This document shows, piece after piece, positions 7,662 to 16,591 of a stretch of 64,000 nucleotides of DNA. A program made the position numbers and the translations under genes. Within the stretch, counting starts at the first letter, position 1. Every line of letters starts with the position of its first letter. The DNA is from an uncultured Eubacteriales bacterium (GTDB lineage: Bacteria > Bacillota > Clostridia > Christensenellales > Borkfalkiaceae): assembly GCA_905207235.1 (NCBI GenBank), contig CAJLKN010000010.1:1-64000 (forward strand). Reading direction: 5' to 3'. The notes beneath the pieces are model-generated. The model had not been told where the DNA came from. It saw only the letters and a program-made list of their open reading frames with translations, and ran no database searches.

Positions 7662-7687
7662 GTAGCCATAAATGAGGGTTAATTAGT

Positions 7688-8785
7688 ATGAAAGCGGTAG
7701 TCATTACTAGGCATGCAATAACAAATTATGGATCACTGCTTCAATCAATCGCGACGCTAGATATACTTCGAAATCTATATTTAGATTGTAAAATAATTAA
7801 TTATATTCGTACAGACGAAAAATATAAAAACGCAGAGAAGACACTTTTAAAGCAAAAACCTAATTTCAATAATAATTTTTTAAAGCGCATTATTTACCTT
7901 AGCTTGCGTCAACCTTGGGCAATTTTATCTGGTAGAAAATTTTCGGTTATGTGCAGCAAATATTTGAATCTCACAATGCTGTATTCAAATATTAATGAGT
8001 TAAAACAAAATAAACCTATTGCCGATATATATATTACAGGAAGTGACCAGGTGTGGGGGCCTGTAATGAATGGTGAATATGACAGTGCCTATTTTCTTTC
8101 ATTTACTGAAGACAGTGATAGAAGAATAGCTTTCGCTGCAAGTTTTGGTAGAACGAATTTCGATGAGAATACACAAGAGTTTTTTAAAAAATGGCTATCT
8201 AGATATGAAGCAATAGCTGTTCGAGAGGACAGTGCTGTACAACTTTTAAATTCATGGGGGATAAATGCTAAACAAGTAATCGACCCCACACTAATGTTGG
8301 ATTCGCAATATTGGAATGGTTACACAAAAATTATCAATAAAAAGTATATTCTTGTATATCAAATTCATAACGATAAGCGATTAACCAGATATGCTAAATC
8401 TGTTGCAAAAAAAGCGAACCTCCCTCTTATTCGTCTTTCTGCTTCAATGCATCAAATTTTTCGTGGTGGAAAATTTAAATTTTGTCCCGATATCAGCGAA
8501 TTTTTATCATACATCAAAAATGCTCAATGCCTTATAACAGATTCATTCCATGGTACGGCATTTGCTCTGAATTTTAATACTCCATTTGTAGAAATTCTTC
8601 CCGGAGAAACAAGCACGAGGAATATGAGTATTCTTCGACTTACTGGTTTGACTGATAGGGTTTTGCAAAATGAAGCTGACGTGGATTTGGCTTTAAAGCC
8701 GATTGATTTTACATATGCCAATAGAGTGTTGGATGAAAAAAGAAAAGAGGGAATAGCGATTCTTTCAGAGATGCTTAAAGGTTGA
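7688..8785 (+). CDS. Polysaccharide pyruvyl transferase family protein
   Basis: A 365-residue protein of the CsaB/WcaK-like family that adds a pyruvate ketal to a sugar of the repeat unit using phosphoenolpyruvate. It is recognised by the opening ITRHAITNYGSLLQSIA, the TGSDQVWGP motif near 117 and ITDSFHGTAFALN near 283. The last of these contains the His common to this GT-B-like fold. It is followed at once by an F420-hydrogenase-beta-like gene, a pairing common in clostridial and Bacteroides capsule loci. The pairing supports the assignment even though the partner's role is unsettled. Confidence 0.8.
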   Translation: MKAVVITRHAITNYGSLLQSIATLDILRNLYLDCKIINYIRTDEKYKNAEKTLLKQKPNFNNNFLKRIIYLSLRQPWAILSGRKFSVMCSKYLNLTMLYSNINELKQNKPIADIYITGSDQVWGPVMNGEYDSAYFLSFTEDSDRRIAFAASFGRTNFDENTQEFFKKWLSRYEAIAVREDSAVQLLNSWGINAKQVIDPTLMLDSQYWNGYTKIINKKYILVYQIHNDKRLTRYAKSVAKKANLPLIRLSASMHQIFRGGKFKFCPDISEFLSYIKNAQCLITDSFHGTAFALNFNTPFVEILPGETSTRNMSILRLTGLTDRVLQNEADVDLALKPIDFTYANRVLDEKRKEGIAILSEMLKG

Positions 8786-8788
8786 TTT

Positions 8789-9901
8789 ATGATGACTGTG
8801 TGTGAACTTAATAAATGCACTGGATGCATGGCCTGCATAGATATTTGCCCAAAAGGCGCAATCACTATTAAAGACACGCTATCTGCATATAATGCAGAGA
8901 TCGATGCAGGCAAATGTGTAAATTGTAATCTGTGTCATCATATATGTCAAAACAACAATATTATAAAACTTAACACTCCTATTGAGTGGTATCAGGGCTG
9001 GGCATCAGATGAAAGCGTTCGTGCAATTGGAGCATCTGGAGGTGCTGCGTCATCTATTATGCGGACATTTATCGCTAATGGTGGATACGTATGTAGCTGC
9101 GTTTTCGTAAATGGACAATTTGTTTTTAAAGTAACAAATGATAAAGAAGATTTGATAAAGTTTGCTGGTTCAAAATATGTAAAAAGTAATCCTGAAGGTG
9201 TTTATAAACAAATTAAAGCATTATTACAGCAAGGTAATAAGGTGCTTTTTATAGGGCTCCCGTGCCAAGTATCAGCTCTTATATTATATATAGGCAAGAG
9301 CTTATCAGATAATTTGTTTACAATAGATTTGATTTGCCATGGTACGCCTTCACCCATGCTTTTGGATAATTTCTTAGGACAGTATAAGTTATCAACAATT
9401 GATATAAAAGATATTAAATTTAGGGTTAAAAATAAATTTCAGGTGCGCGACGGTTTTAAAGGTGTTGAAACTACGGGGATTACTGATAGCTATCTTATCT
9501 CTTTTTTAAATGGATTGTGTTATACGCAAAATTGTTATCTTTGTCAATATGCGAAATTAGATAGGGTATCAGACATAACATTGGGTGATTCTTGGGGTAC
9601 AGAATTATCAAGCAGCGAAGCAAACAAAGGGATTTCTTTAATTTTATGTCAAACCCATAAGGGTATTGATTTAATAAATAATTCAAATTTAGTGCTTCAT
9701 AATGTTGAATTGGAAAAAGCGATATTGGCTAATAAACAATTGCAATCGCCATCCGACATACCTAAAAGTAGAGATCAGTTTTTTAAAGGCATATCAGAAG
9801 GCATAAAATATAATAAAATTATTTGCAAATTATATCCTAAGCAAAGCTTAAAGCAGACAATTAAAAAATTCTTAATCAAATTTAGGTTGTATAATAACTA
9901 A
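8789..9901 (+). CDS. Coenzyme F420 hydrogenase/dehydrogenase beta-subunit-like ferredoxin protein
   Basis: A 370-residue protein (ATG at 8789, another ATG at 8792). Two 4Fe-4S motifs lie at the N-terminus (CTGCMACIDICP at 9-20 and CVNCNLCHHIC near 45-55). They are followed by the FrhB-type N-terminal domain (QGWASDESVRAIGASGG) and C-terminal domain with LPCQVSAL near 158, ICHGTPSP near 187, and a further Cys-rich CQYAKL segment. Members in capsule loci accompany pyruvyl transferases and are thought to carry out a redox step on a sugar or lipid carrier. Clostridia do not make F420 as a rule, so a flavin cofactor is more likely. The function is inferred. Confidence 0.8.
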   Translation: MMTVCELNKCTGCMACIDICPKGAITIKDTLSAYNAEIDAGKCVNCNLCHHICQNNNIIKLNTPIEWYQGWASDESVRAIGASGGAASSIMRTFIANGGYVCSCVFVNGQFVFKVTNDKEDLIKFAGSKYVKSNPEGVYKQIKALLQQGNKVLFIGLPCQVSALILYIGKSLSDNLFTIDLICHGTPSPMLLDNFLGQYKLSTIDIKDIKFRVKNKFQVRDGFKGVETTGITDSYLISFLNGLCYTQNCYLCQYAKLDRVSDITLGDSWGTELSSSEANKGISLILCQTHKGIDLINNSNLVLHNVELEKAILANKQLQSPSDIPKSRDQFFKGISEGIKYNKIICKLYPKQSLKQTIKKFLIKFRLYNN

Positions 9902-9917
9902 TACAGGTTTTAATATT

Positions 9918-10877
9918 ATGAATGAATTGATAAGCGTAATAGTGCCAGTATATAATGTAGAGCAGTATTTAAACAAGTGCATTGAAAATATTATTTCTCA
10001 AACATATTCAAATATTGAAATATTTTTAGTTGATGATGGTTCTACAGATTCAAGTGGCATAATATGTGATAAATTTTTATCCATTGATAAAAGAATCAAA
10101 GTCATTCATAAAAATAACGGAGGTTTATCCGATGCCAGAAATGTTGCATTAGATGTTATTAATGGGGCCTATGTTACTTTTATCGACAGTGACGATTTTG
10201 TGGATGAGAACTATATTGAATATCTATATAATTTAGCTAAGAAATATGATGCTGATATTTCGATATGTTCTTATAAAGTAGTTAGTGAAAAAAGCATTAT
10301 TAAAATAAAAGATGGAAAATACATAGAAACATTAATGACTCAAAAAGAAGCAATTTTTGAATTGTTGAGTAGCAAAAAGTTTTCTAATTCAGCTTGGGCA
10401 AAGTTATATAAAACTTCATTGTTTAAAGATGTTAGATATCCTGTCGGGAAAATTTTTGAAGATGTCGCTACCACATATAAACTATTTTTTAAAAGTAAAA
10501 TAATAGCTTATGGTAATAAGCCTTTATATAATTACTTAATAAGGAATGGATCGATTTTACGTCAGGGTAAATTCGATAAAAGAAGAATTGATGGCGTAAT
10601 TTTTTGTGAGGAAATGGTTGATGCAGTACTTAATAGATATAAAGATTTGGAAGATATCGGGTCATGTAGGAAATTTGATTCATATGTTAGTATTTTACCA
10701 TTAATAAATAGACAAGAATATAAAGATTTATTTGATGCAATATGGGTAAAAATTTTAAAGATACGTGGCCCGGTTATTAAATATCGCAAGGCAGGCTTAA
10801 AAAGAAAAGTTTATGCCTTAATGACTTACTTCGGAAATAGTTTGTTTGTAAAATTTATTAGATTTATAAGAAAGTAA
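9918..10877 (+). CDS. GT2-family glycosyltransferase
   Basis: A 319-residue inverting glycosyltransferase of the GT-A fold. The nucleotide-binding opening SVIVPVYNVEQYLNKCI, the VDDGSTDSSG loop near 38-47, the NNGGLSDARN stretch near 71-80 and the metal-binding FIDSDDFV near 93 are all present. The donor specificity is not readable. It is strongly AT-rich like its neighbours. Confidence 0.9.
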   Translation: MNELISVIVPVYNVEQYLNKCIENIISQTYSNIEIFLVDDGSTDSSGIICDKFLSIDKRIKVIHKNNGGLSDARNVALDVINGAYVTFIDSDDFVDENYIEYLYNLAKKYDADISICSYKVVSEKSIIKIKDGKYIETLMTQKEAIFELLSSKKFSNSAWAKLYKTSLFKDVRYPVGKIFEDVATTYKLFFKSKIIAYGNKPLYNYLIRNGSILRQGKFDKRRIDGVIFCEEMVDAVLNRYKDLEDIGSCRKFDSYVSILPLINRQEYKDLFDAIWVKILKIRGPVIKYRKAGLKRKVYALMTYFGNSLFVKFIRFIRK

Positions 10878-10885
10878 TTTGTAAT

Positions 10886-12097
10886 ATGGATAAAATATTA
10901 GTAAAAACTTTTCATTATGAGAAAACTAAACTTAATATTGAAAAATTGATTTTTTGTTTAGCATTGTTTTTACCGTGTGTTAATGCAGCATTATCATTAT
11001 TTAAAATTGACTATATATTATATTATTATTGTTTAATCTCTGTATTATTAATTATTAATTCATTATGTCGCTTTAATGTTGTTATTGATTTAATTAAAAT
11101 TTTACTGCTTATCATAATATTTGCATTTAATTATGTATGCTATGGATTATATTATGTGACGCACCAAGATTTTTATGGCGTCTTTTTTTTAATTGTTGTT
11201 TTATTCTTCTCACCGTCGCCGAAAAGTTTTAAAAACTATTTTTATGAGCTAAAAAGTGTTATTAAGATTAGTACATTAATTTACCTTGGATTATTATTTG
11301 TGAGCCTTTTCTATGGTAAAGGGTATGATATATTTAGTTCATATCAAACTTATAAAGTATTATTTGGACCTTATAATTTGTCGCATACGTTGTCATATGA
11401 GTTAATATTTTATTTGATAATAAATTGGGTTGCATTTAAATTTTCTTTAAAAAATATAATTGTTTTAAGTATATTATTTGTATCATTATTATTAACTCAA
11501 GTTAGGACTGCATTTTTGGCAGTTTTAGTTATTATATTATTTGAAATTTTGTATGCTAAATCTTTAAATAAGGAACAAAAGAAATTAATTTATGCGATTA
11601 TTTTATTTTGCGTATTCTTATTCGCTCTAGCGTATTATGCCGGTTGGTTAGAAAATATCCCTTTTTTATCAAAAACAATAGCTTCGGCTGAAAGCGGATC
11701 AGTTTCAAATGGAAGGGAACTTTATGTTGAAATCGCATGCAGATACTATAACAATTTTGATTTCTCAAAAAAACTATTTGGCGCTTCAATGGATATAGTA
11801 AGAGCAATTTTTTTAAAAGAAATTAATGTTGATATACATTGTCATAATGATATCTTTAATTTGTTATTAGGGTATGGTTTAATAGGATTAATTTTAGTAT
11901 TAGTCTCAATTTTATCTTTTGTCAAAAGTAATAATCGTTTATTTTTTTTGATATTTATAATGGTGTTTATTTGGTACAACGGGTTATATATGTATTTGAA
12001 TTTTGTCTTTTTGTTGCCAATAATTCGTGCAATTTATTTTCAAAAAAATACTAAATCTCAAGGAGTATATAATGGAACAGCTAACAGTAGCAAGTAA
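10886..12097 (+). CDS. O-antigen/exopolysaccharide polymerase (Wzy-like)
   Basis: A 403-residue integral membrane protein with about ten hydrophobic segments and a larger loop near residues 255-320 (SGSVSNGRELYVEIAC ... DIHCHNDIFNLLLGYGLIG). Together with the LLLTQVRTAFLAV segment near 195 this is the layout of Wzy/EpsG-like polymerases that join repeat units on the outer face of the membrane. Sequence conservation in this family is low, so the call rests on topology, the characteristic HNDxxxxLLxYGLIG-type loop and position. The acetyltransferase gene starts 26 bases before its end. Confidence 0.75.
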   Translation: MDKILVKTFHYEKTKLNIEKLIFCLALFLPCVNAALSLFKIDYILYYYCLISVLLIINSLCRFNVVIDLIKILLLIIIFAFNYVCYGLYYVTHQDFYGVFFLIVVLFFSPSPKSFKNYFYELKSVIKISTLIYLGLLFVSLFYGKGYDIFSSYQTYKVLFGPYNLSHTLSYELIFYLIINWVAFKFSLKNIIVLSILFVSLLLTQVRTAFLAVLVIILFEILYAKSLNKEQKKLIYAIILFCVFLFALAYYAGWLENIPFLSKTIASAESGSVSNGRELYVEIACRYYNNFDFSKKLFGASMDIVRAIFLKEINVDIHCHNDIFNLLLGYGLIGLILVLVSILSFVKSNNRLFFLIFIMVFIWYNGLYMYLNFVFLLPIIRAIYFQKNTKSQGVYNGTANSSK

Positions 12098-12539
12098 ATT
12101 ATTTAAGTATAACTGTATTGATGCATATATCCACAAATATAAAAAATACTACTTAATTTGTTCCAACACAAAAAATAAAGTTTTACAAAAACTTAGGAAG
12201 ATAAAACTAAATAAATTGGGCTTCAAAATTGGCATTGAAATTGAACCGGGAATTATAGATGAAACTACAAAAATTTATCACCAGAATTTGGTTATTAATT
12301 CTTATGCCAAAATAGGTAAAAATGTAAGTTTTCATGGTAATAATTGTATTGGAAATAATGGTAAGACATTGGAAGCTCCAATTATAGGTGATAATGTGGA
12401 TATTGGATTTGGTGCTTTAATAATAGGCGGAGTAAAAATAGCCAACAATATTACTATTGGAGCAGGAGCGGTTGTTGTCGATTCGTTTGAAGAAGAAGGA
12501 ATAACAATAGCAGGCGTGCCTGCAAGAAAAGTTAAGTGA
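12072..12539 (+). CDS. Left-handed beta-helix acetyltransferase (serine acetyltransferase-like)
   Basis: A 155-residue protein starting at ATG 12072 behind AAGGAG; an upstream ATG at 12027 has no ribosome site. Hexapeptide repeats run through the C-terminal half (YAKIGKNVSFHGNNCIGNNG, APIIGDNVDIGFGALIIGG, NITIGAGAVVVDSF) and end in the capping AGVPARKVK typical of CysE-like sugar O-acetyltransferases. It probably acetylates a sugar of the repeat unit. The length and the context inside the locus argue against cysteine synthesis. Confidence 0.8.
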   Translation: MEQLTVASKLFKYNCIDAYIHKYKKYYLICSNTKNKVLQKLRKIKLNKLGFKIGIEIEPGIIDETTKIYHQNLVINSYAKIGKNVSFHGNNCIGNNGKTLEAPIIGDNVDIGFGALIIGGVKIANNITIGAGAVVVDSFEEEGITIAGVPARKVK

Positions 12540-12547
12540 GGTGCTTT

Positions 12548-13597
12548 TTGGTAAAAAAATTATTTGTTTGCGCTACAGTTTATCAATTAATTAACGCAAT
12601 TCAACTTAAAAGTACATTATATAAAAATGCTCCTTCGGATTTAATTGTCTTAGATACTTTTAAAGAATATCAAGTTATTGCAAAAAAGATACAAGATGAA
12701 AATATTTTTGAGCGCGTTATACCTGTTGCTCAGAATTTCGTTAAGTTTAAAACTGTTGCAAGAGATATTTTTAGTCAAAAATTTAGAAAGGTTATTCATA
12801 AGAATTCATTAAAAAGTATTTTATTTGAAAATTATAATGAGTTTATTTTTTCTTCGTTAAATACTTTTACCATTTATTTAGGTGCGTATTATTTAAGAAA
12901 AATTAAAAGCATAAAGATAACCTTATTTGAAGATGGTGCGTCATCATATTCTAAATATTATGAAAGAGCATTTCATGATGTAAATTGTGGTGGGGCGATT
13001 AAAAAGCTAATTTATAAAGTGTTACATAATCCGATTCTTTATGTCTCTAAATATTATTTGTACAATCCGGATATTTTAATTTGGGATGCACCTAATGTTG
13101 AGAGAATACCTAAAATTGATACATCCAACTCAAAACTTATTTTCTTATTAAACAAATTATTTAATTACGAAAACCTCAAAGATGATTATAGAGAAAAGGT
13201 AATTTTTTTAGAAGAATCATATTATGCTGATGGTATTAGCGTTCCTGATATTGATATCGTAAATCAGTTAGCGAAACAATACGGAAAAGATCAGATTTTT
13301 GTCAAAAAGCATCCTAGAAATCCCACTAACAGATTTGATGAATTGGGTTATAAAACCAATGAAGACACCATTATTCCTTGGGAGGTAATTGCTTTAAATA
13401 TTGATTTGTCAGATAAGATTATAGCTACAATATCGTCTACGGCAGCAATTTCAACCCTATTGATGTTTCCGAACGCAAATGTTCAATTTTATTGCAATGA
13501 TGTAAAATCAAACAATTTTAGGTTAAATAGTACAATTGAAGTAATAAAAAAAATACAACAATTTTATGGCACGAAATTTCAAGAAGGTAAGTTATGA
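12548..13597 (+). CDS. Sialyltransferase-like glycosyltransferase (GT52/polysialyltransferase-like)
   Basis: A protein of about 349 residues. I take the TTG at 12548 as start, after GAGGTG; a GTG at 12536 is the alternative. The opening KKLFVCATVYQLINAIQL, the acidic FEDGASSYSKYY near 125, FVKKHPRNP near 255 and ISSTAAISTLLMF near 298 resemble the bacterial sialyltransferase families that use CMP-sugars. The next gene encodes a CMP-sugar synthetase, which supports this. The substrate may be a different CMP-activated keto acid, because no sialic acid synthase is seen nearby. Confidence 0.65.
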   Translation: MVKKLFVCATVYQLINAIQLKSTLYKNAPSDLIVLDTFKEYQVIAKKIQDENIFERVIPVAQNFVKFKTVARDIFSQKFRKVIHKNSLKSILFENYNEFIFSSLNTFTIYLGAYYLRKIKSIKITLFEDGASSYSKYYERAFHDVNCGGAIKKLIYKVLHNPILYVSKYYLYNPDILIWDAPNVERIPKIDTSNSKLIFLLNKLFNYENLKDDYREKVIFLEESYYADGISVPDIDIVNQLAKQYGKDQIFVKKHPRNPTNRFDELGYKTNEDTIIPWEVIALNIDLSDKIIATISSTAAISTLLMFPNANVQFYCNDVKSNNFRLNSTIEVIKKIQQFYGTKFQEGKL

Positions 13598-14250
13598 AAA
13601 TAGTAGCAATAGTACCAATGAAGTTGAATAACAGGAGGTTACCGCAAAAGAATACCAGGGCATTCACAAACGGTAAGCCTTTATGTTATTATATTTTAAA
13701 CACATTGTTGAAAAGCAAAAAAATAGACGAAGTTTATGTATATTGCAGTAATGAAGATATTAAAGAATTTATACCTGAGGGTGTTAAATATCTGAAACGC
13801 AGCACATCTTTGGATCAGGACACAACAAAGATGAATGAAGTTTTGCGCTCATTTGCTAAGGATATTCCTGCTGATATTTATGTTATGACGCATACTACGG
13901 CACCTTTTATTACAGTTGAAAGTATTGAGAAAGGCCTTAGTGCTGTTTTGAGTGGTGAATATGATTCTGCGTTTGCCGCAAAAAAATTGCAGGACTTCTT
14001 ATGGAAGGACGGAAAGCCTTTCAATTATGAGCTAGACAATATTCCAAGGACCCAGGACCTTCCTCCGTTATATGAAGAGACAAGTGGTTTTTACATATAT
14101 AAGAGTAATGTAATTACTGACCTCAACAGACGTATCGGCAATAAGCCTTTTATTGTTGAAGTTTCTGAAATAGAGGCGTCTGATATTGATGAACTTGAAG
14201 ATTTTCAGATAGCCGATGCAATTTTTAATCACATAATAAATAAAAGATAG
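13594..14250 (+). CDS. Acylneuraminate cytidylyltransferase family (CMP-sugar synthetase)
   Basis: A 218-residue nucleotidyltransferase overlapping the previous gene by four bases. It has the NeuA/KdsB signature VPMKLNNRRLPQKNTR at the N-terminus (CTP-binding, with RLPQKN in place of the usual R-x-PGKN), THTTAPFIT near 106 and YEETSGFYIY near 160. The reaction couples CTP to a 2-keto-3-deoxy acid sugar, giving the donor for the adjacent transferase. The gene following it is an aldolase fusion rather than the usual NeuB and NeuC genes, so the sugar acid may be unusual. Confidence 0.8.
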   Translation: MKIVAIVPMKLNNRRLPQKNTRAFTNGKPLCYYILNTLLKSKKIDEVYVYCSNEDIKEFIPEGVKYLKRSTSLDQDTTKMNEVLRSFAKDIPADIYVMTHTTAPFITVESIEKGLSAVLSGEYDSAFAAKKLQDFLWKDGKPFNYELDNIPRTQDLPPLYEETSGFYIYKSNVITDLNRRIGNKPFIVEVSEIEASDIDELEDFQIADAIFNHIINKR

Positions 14251-14258
14251 AAATTATA

Positions 14259-16574
14259 ATGCAATCACTTATTGAAAAATTTAGAAATAAATTAAATAAC
14301 AAGGAATTTGTTTATGGCGTTTTTATGAAGACGTCTGATCCTATGCTCGTCGAAATATTAGGCGTTGCAGGGTACGATTATGCAATCCTTGACACTGAAC
14401 ATGGACCTACTGACATTGAAAATCAGCAAAATAATATCAGAGCGTGCGAAGCGCGTGGCGTGTTACCCATCGTGCGAGTACCCTGTATTGATGAAAATGT
14501 TATTGGAAAAGCATTGGATGTTGGTGCTTGCGGAATTCAGGTTTCGCAAGTAAGAACTGCGGACGATGTCAGAAAAATAATTGATTGCGCTAAATTTTAT
14601 CCTATTGGTTCAAGAGGGGTATGCCGTTTTGTGAGAGCAGCTGATTATTCTGCTCTAAATCGTAACGAGTATTTTGTAAAAGCTAATAAGGCGTTAATAA
14701 TATTACAGCTTGAAGGTATTGAGGCTATTGACAACCTTGAAGAAATCCTGGCTGTTGACGGATATGATATTTTATTTATCGGACCTTATGACTTATCCCA
14801 ATCGCTCGGGGTTCCGGGTGATATAAGTAACCCCAAAGTGCTTTCTGCAATGATAGATATTGTAGAAAGGGCAAAGGCTAAGGGGAAAATTGTTGGTACA
14901 TTTACTGATGATATAGAACTTGTTGAAAAATGGAAGAATTTAGGTGTTCAATATATCAGCCATTCTACTGATTCTGGTATTTTCTATGAAGCTGCGCGCG
15001 ATGTCTTAAACAGGATAAGCAGTTGCGGTGTAAACAAAAGATTAGCTAAAATTTTGGATTGCACGTTGCGTGACGGCGGTTATGTCAATGGTTGGAAATT
15101 TGGCCAAAAAAACATAAAGACTATATTGAAATCCCTGATTGATTCTTCTGTTGACTTTATTGAATGCGGTTACGTTACAGAAGAAGAGGTGAACCAAGCA
15201 GGTTTTACAAAATTTAACAGTATAGAACAAGTAAATAAATATCTTCCTAAAAAATCAATCAGCAATTTTGCTGTAATGATTAATTATGGATCATATAATT
15301 CAGATAAACTGCCAGTCTATTGTGGCTATGGAATAAATATTATACGAGTTGCTTTTCATAAAAAAAATCTTGTGTCGGCGCTGGAATTTTGCAAAGCTAT
15401 AAAAGAAAAAGGGTATAGGGTGTTTGTCCAACCTATGCTCACTTCGTCGTATTCTGATACAGAGTTTACTTACCTTATAAAAGAATGTAATGTACTTAAT
15501 CCTGAGGCAGTATACATCGTTGACAGCTTTGGAAGTATGCAGAAAGGAGAACTTTTGCATTACTTCAAAATGCTTGAACGTGGACTGAATAATAATATTT
15601 ACATAGGTTTCCATGGGCATAACAACATGCAATTAGCTTTTTCTAATGTTATTGCTTTAATGGAGAGCGCAAATCGCGAAGTAATTATAGATAGCTCTAT
15701 TCACGGTATTGGCAGAGGAGCAGGAAATTTAAATACAGAAATTTTAATTGAATATCTAAATACAAAATTTGCAGGCGACTATGATTTGCATCCGGTTCTT
15801 GAAGCGGATGATAAAGTGCTTGAAAAAATATATAAATTTTTGCCTTGGGGTTATTCTTTGCCGAATTATATTTCCGCAAAACATAATGTTCATCCAAATT
15901 ATGCTAAATATTTGTCAGAAAAAAATAACTTATCTGTCGATGATTTAAATGCAATATTTGACATGCTTGACAATGATAAGAAGTTGGAATTTGATAAAGA
16001 TTATATTGAGCAAATCTATACATCATATTTAGAATCTAAAGATAGCGGCAACGATGATTTTGATAAAGTCAAATCAATTTTATCTGGTAAAAAGATATTG
16101 ATGATTTGTCCGGGAAAATCATTGATAAATCATATAGACACTATCACCGAACTTGCTAAGGATTCAATTGTAATTTCAGTTAATTTCATATATGATTTAG
16201 TTAAATCTAATTTCATATTTGTAGGGAATATAAGAAGATTTGATGAACTGGATGAAAAATTTTATGATAAAGTTATTGCCACAACAAATATACCAACAAC
16301 CAATGCATTCGCAAAGATTAGTTATTCTTCACTTTTAAATGATATCGAATATGTGAAGGATAACAGTGGATTAATGCTTTTAAAGTTACTATCTGAATGT
16401 GACGTGGCAGAGGTGAATATTTTTGGTATGGATGGTTATTCCGATGACAGCAGACAAAATTATGTGTCCGACGAATTAACTTTAAAAAGCAGTAGAGATA
16501 CCGTACATGGCATGAATTTAGGTATCAAAATATTTTTTGAAAAAGAACTAAAAATAAAGTTAGTAAAATATTAA
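14259..16574 (+). CDS. Two-aldolase fusion: HpcH/HpaI aldolase + DRE-TIM aldolase + C-terminal unknown domain
   Basis: A 771-residue protein in one uninterrupted frame. Residues 1-255 are an HpcH/HpaI-type class II aldolase (LDTEHGP near 43, RVPCIDEN near 72, GACGIQVSQV near 89, IGPYDLSQSLG near 175). Residues about 262-540 are a DRE-TIM/HMG-CoA lyase-like aldolase (ILDCTLRDGGYVNGWKF near 266, FHGHNNMQLAFSN near 452, HGIGRGAGNLNTE near 484). Residues about 605-771 form a Rossmann-like domain (ILMICPGKSLI) reminiscent of the family that contains archaeal MptE. The enzymes would make or cleave 2-keto acids by pyruvate aldol chemistry. Next to a CMP-sugar synthetase this suggests synthesis of a CMP-ulosonic-type acid. 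Product unknown. Confidence 0.75.
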   Translation: MQSLIEKFRNKLNNKEFVYGVFMKTSDPMLVEILGVAGYDYAILDTEHGPTDIENQQNNIRACEARGVLPIVRVPCIDENVIGKALDVGACGIQVSQVRTADDVRKIIDCAKFYPIGSRGVCRFVRAADYSALNRNEYFVKANKALIILQLEGIEAIDNLEEILAVDGYDILFIGPYDLSQSLGVPGDISNPKVLSAMIDIVERAKAKGKIVGTFTDDIELVEKWKNLGVQYISHSTDSGIFYEAARDVLNRISSCGVNKRLAKILDCTLRDGGYVNGWKFGQKNIKTILKSLIDSSVDFIECGYVTEEEVNQAGFTKFNSIEQVNKYLPKKSISNFAVMINYGSYNSDKLPVYCGYGINIIRVAFHKKNLVSALEFCKAIKEKGYRVFVQPMLTSSYSDTEFTYLIKECNVLNPEAVYIVDSFGSMQKGELLHYFKMLERGLNNNIYIGFHGHNNMQLAFSNVIALMESANREVIIDSSIHGIGRGAGNLNTEILIEYLNTKFAGDYDLHPVLEADDKVLEKIYKFLPWGYSLPNYISAKHNVHPNYAKYLSEKNNLSVDDLNAIFDMLDNDKKLEFDKDYIEQIYTSYLESKDSGNDDFDKVKSILSGKKILMICPGKSLINHIDTITELAKDSIVISVNFIYDLVKSNFIFVGNIRRFDELDEKFYDKVIATTNIPTTNAFAKISYSSLLNDIEYVKDNSGLMLLKLLSECDVAEVNIFGMDGYSDDSRQNYVSDELTLKSSRDTVHGMNLGIKIFFEKELKIKLVKY

Positions 16575-16591
16575 GCTTACCTGTTGATTTT

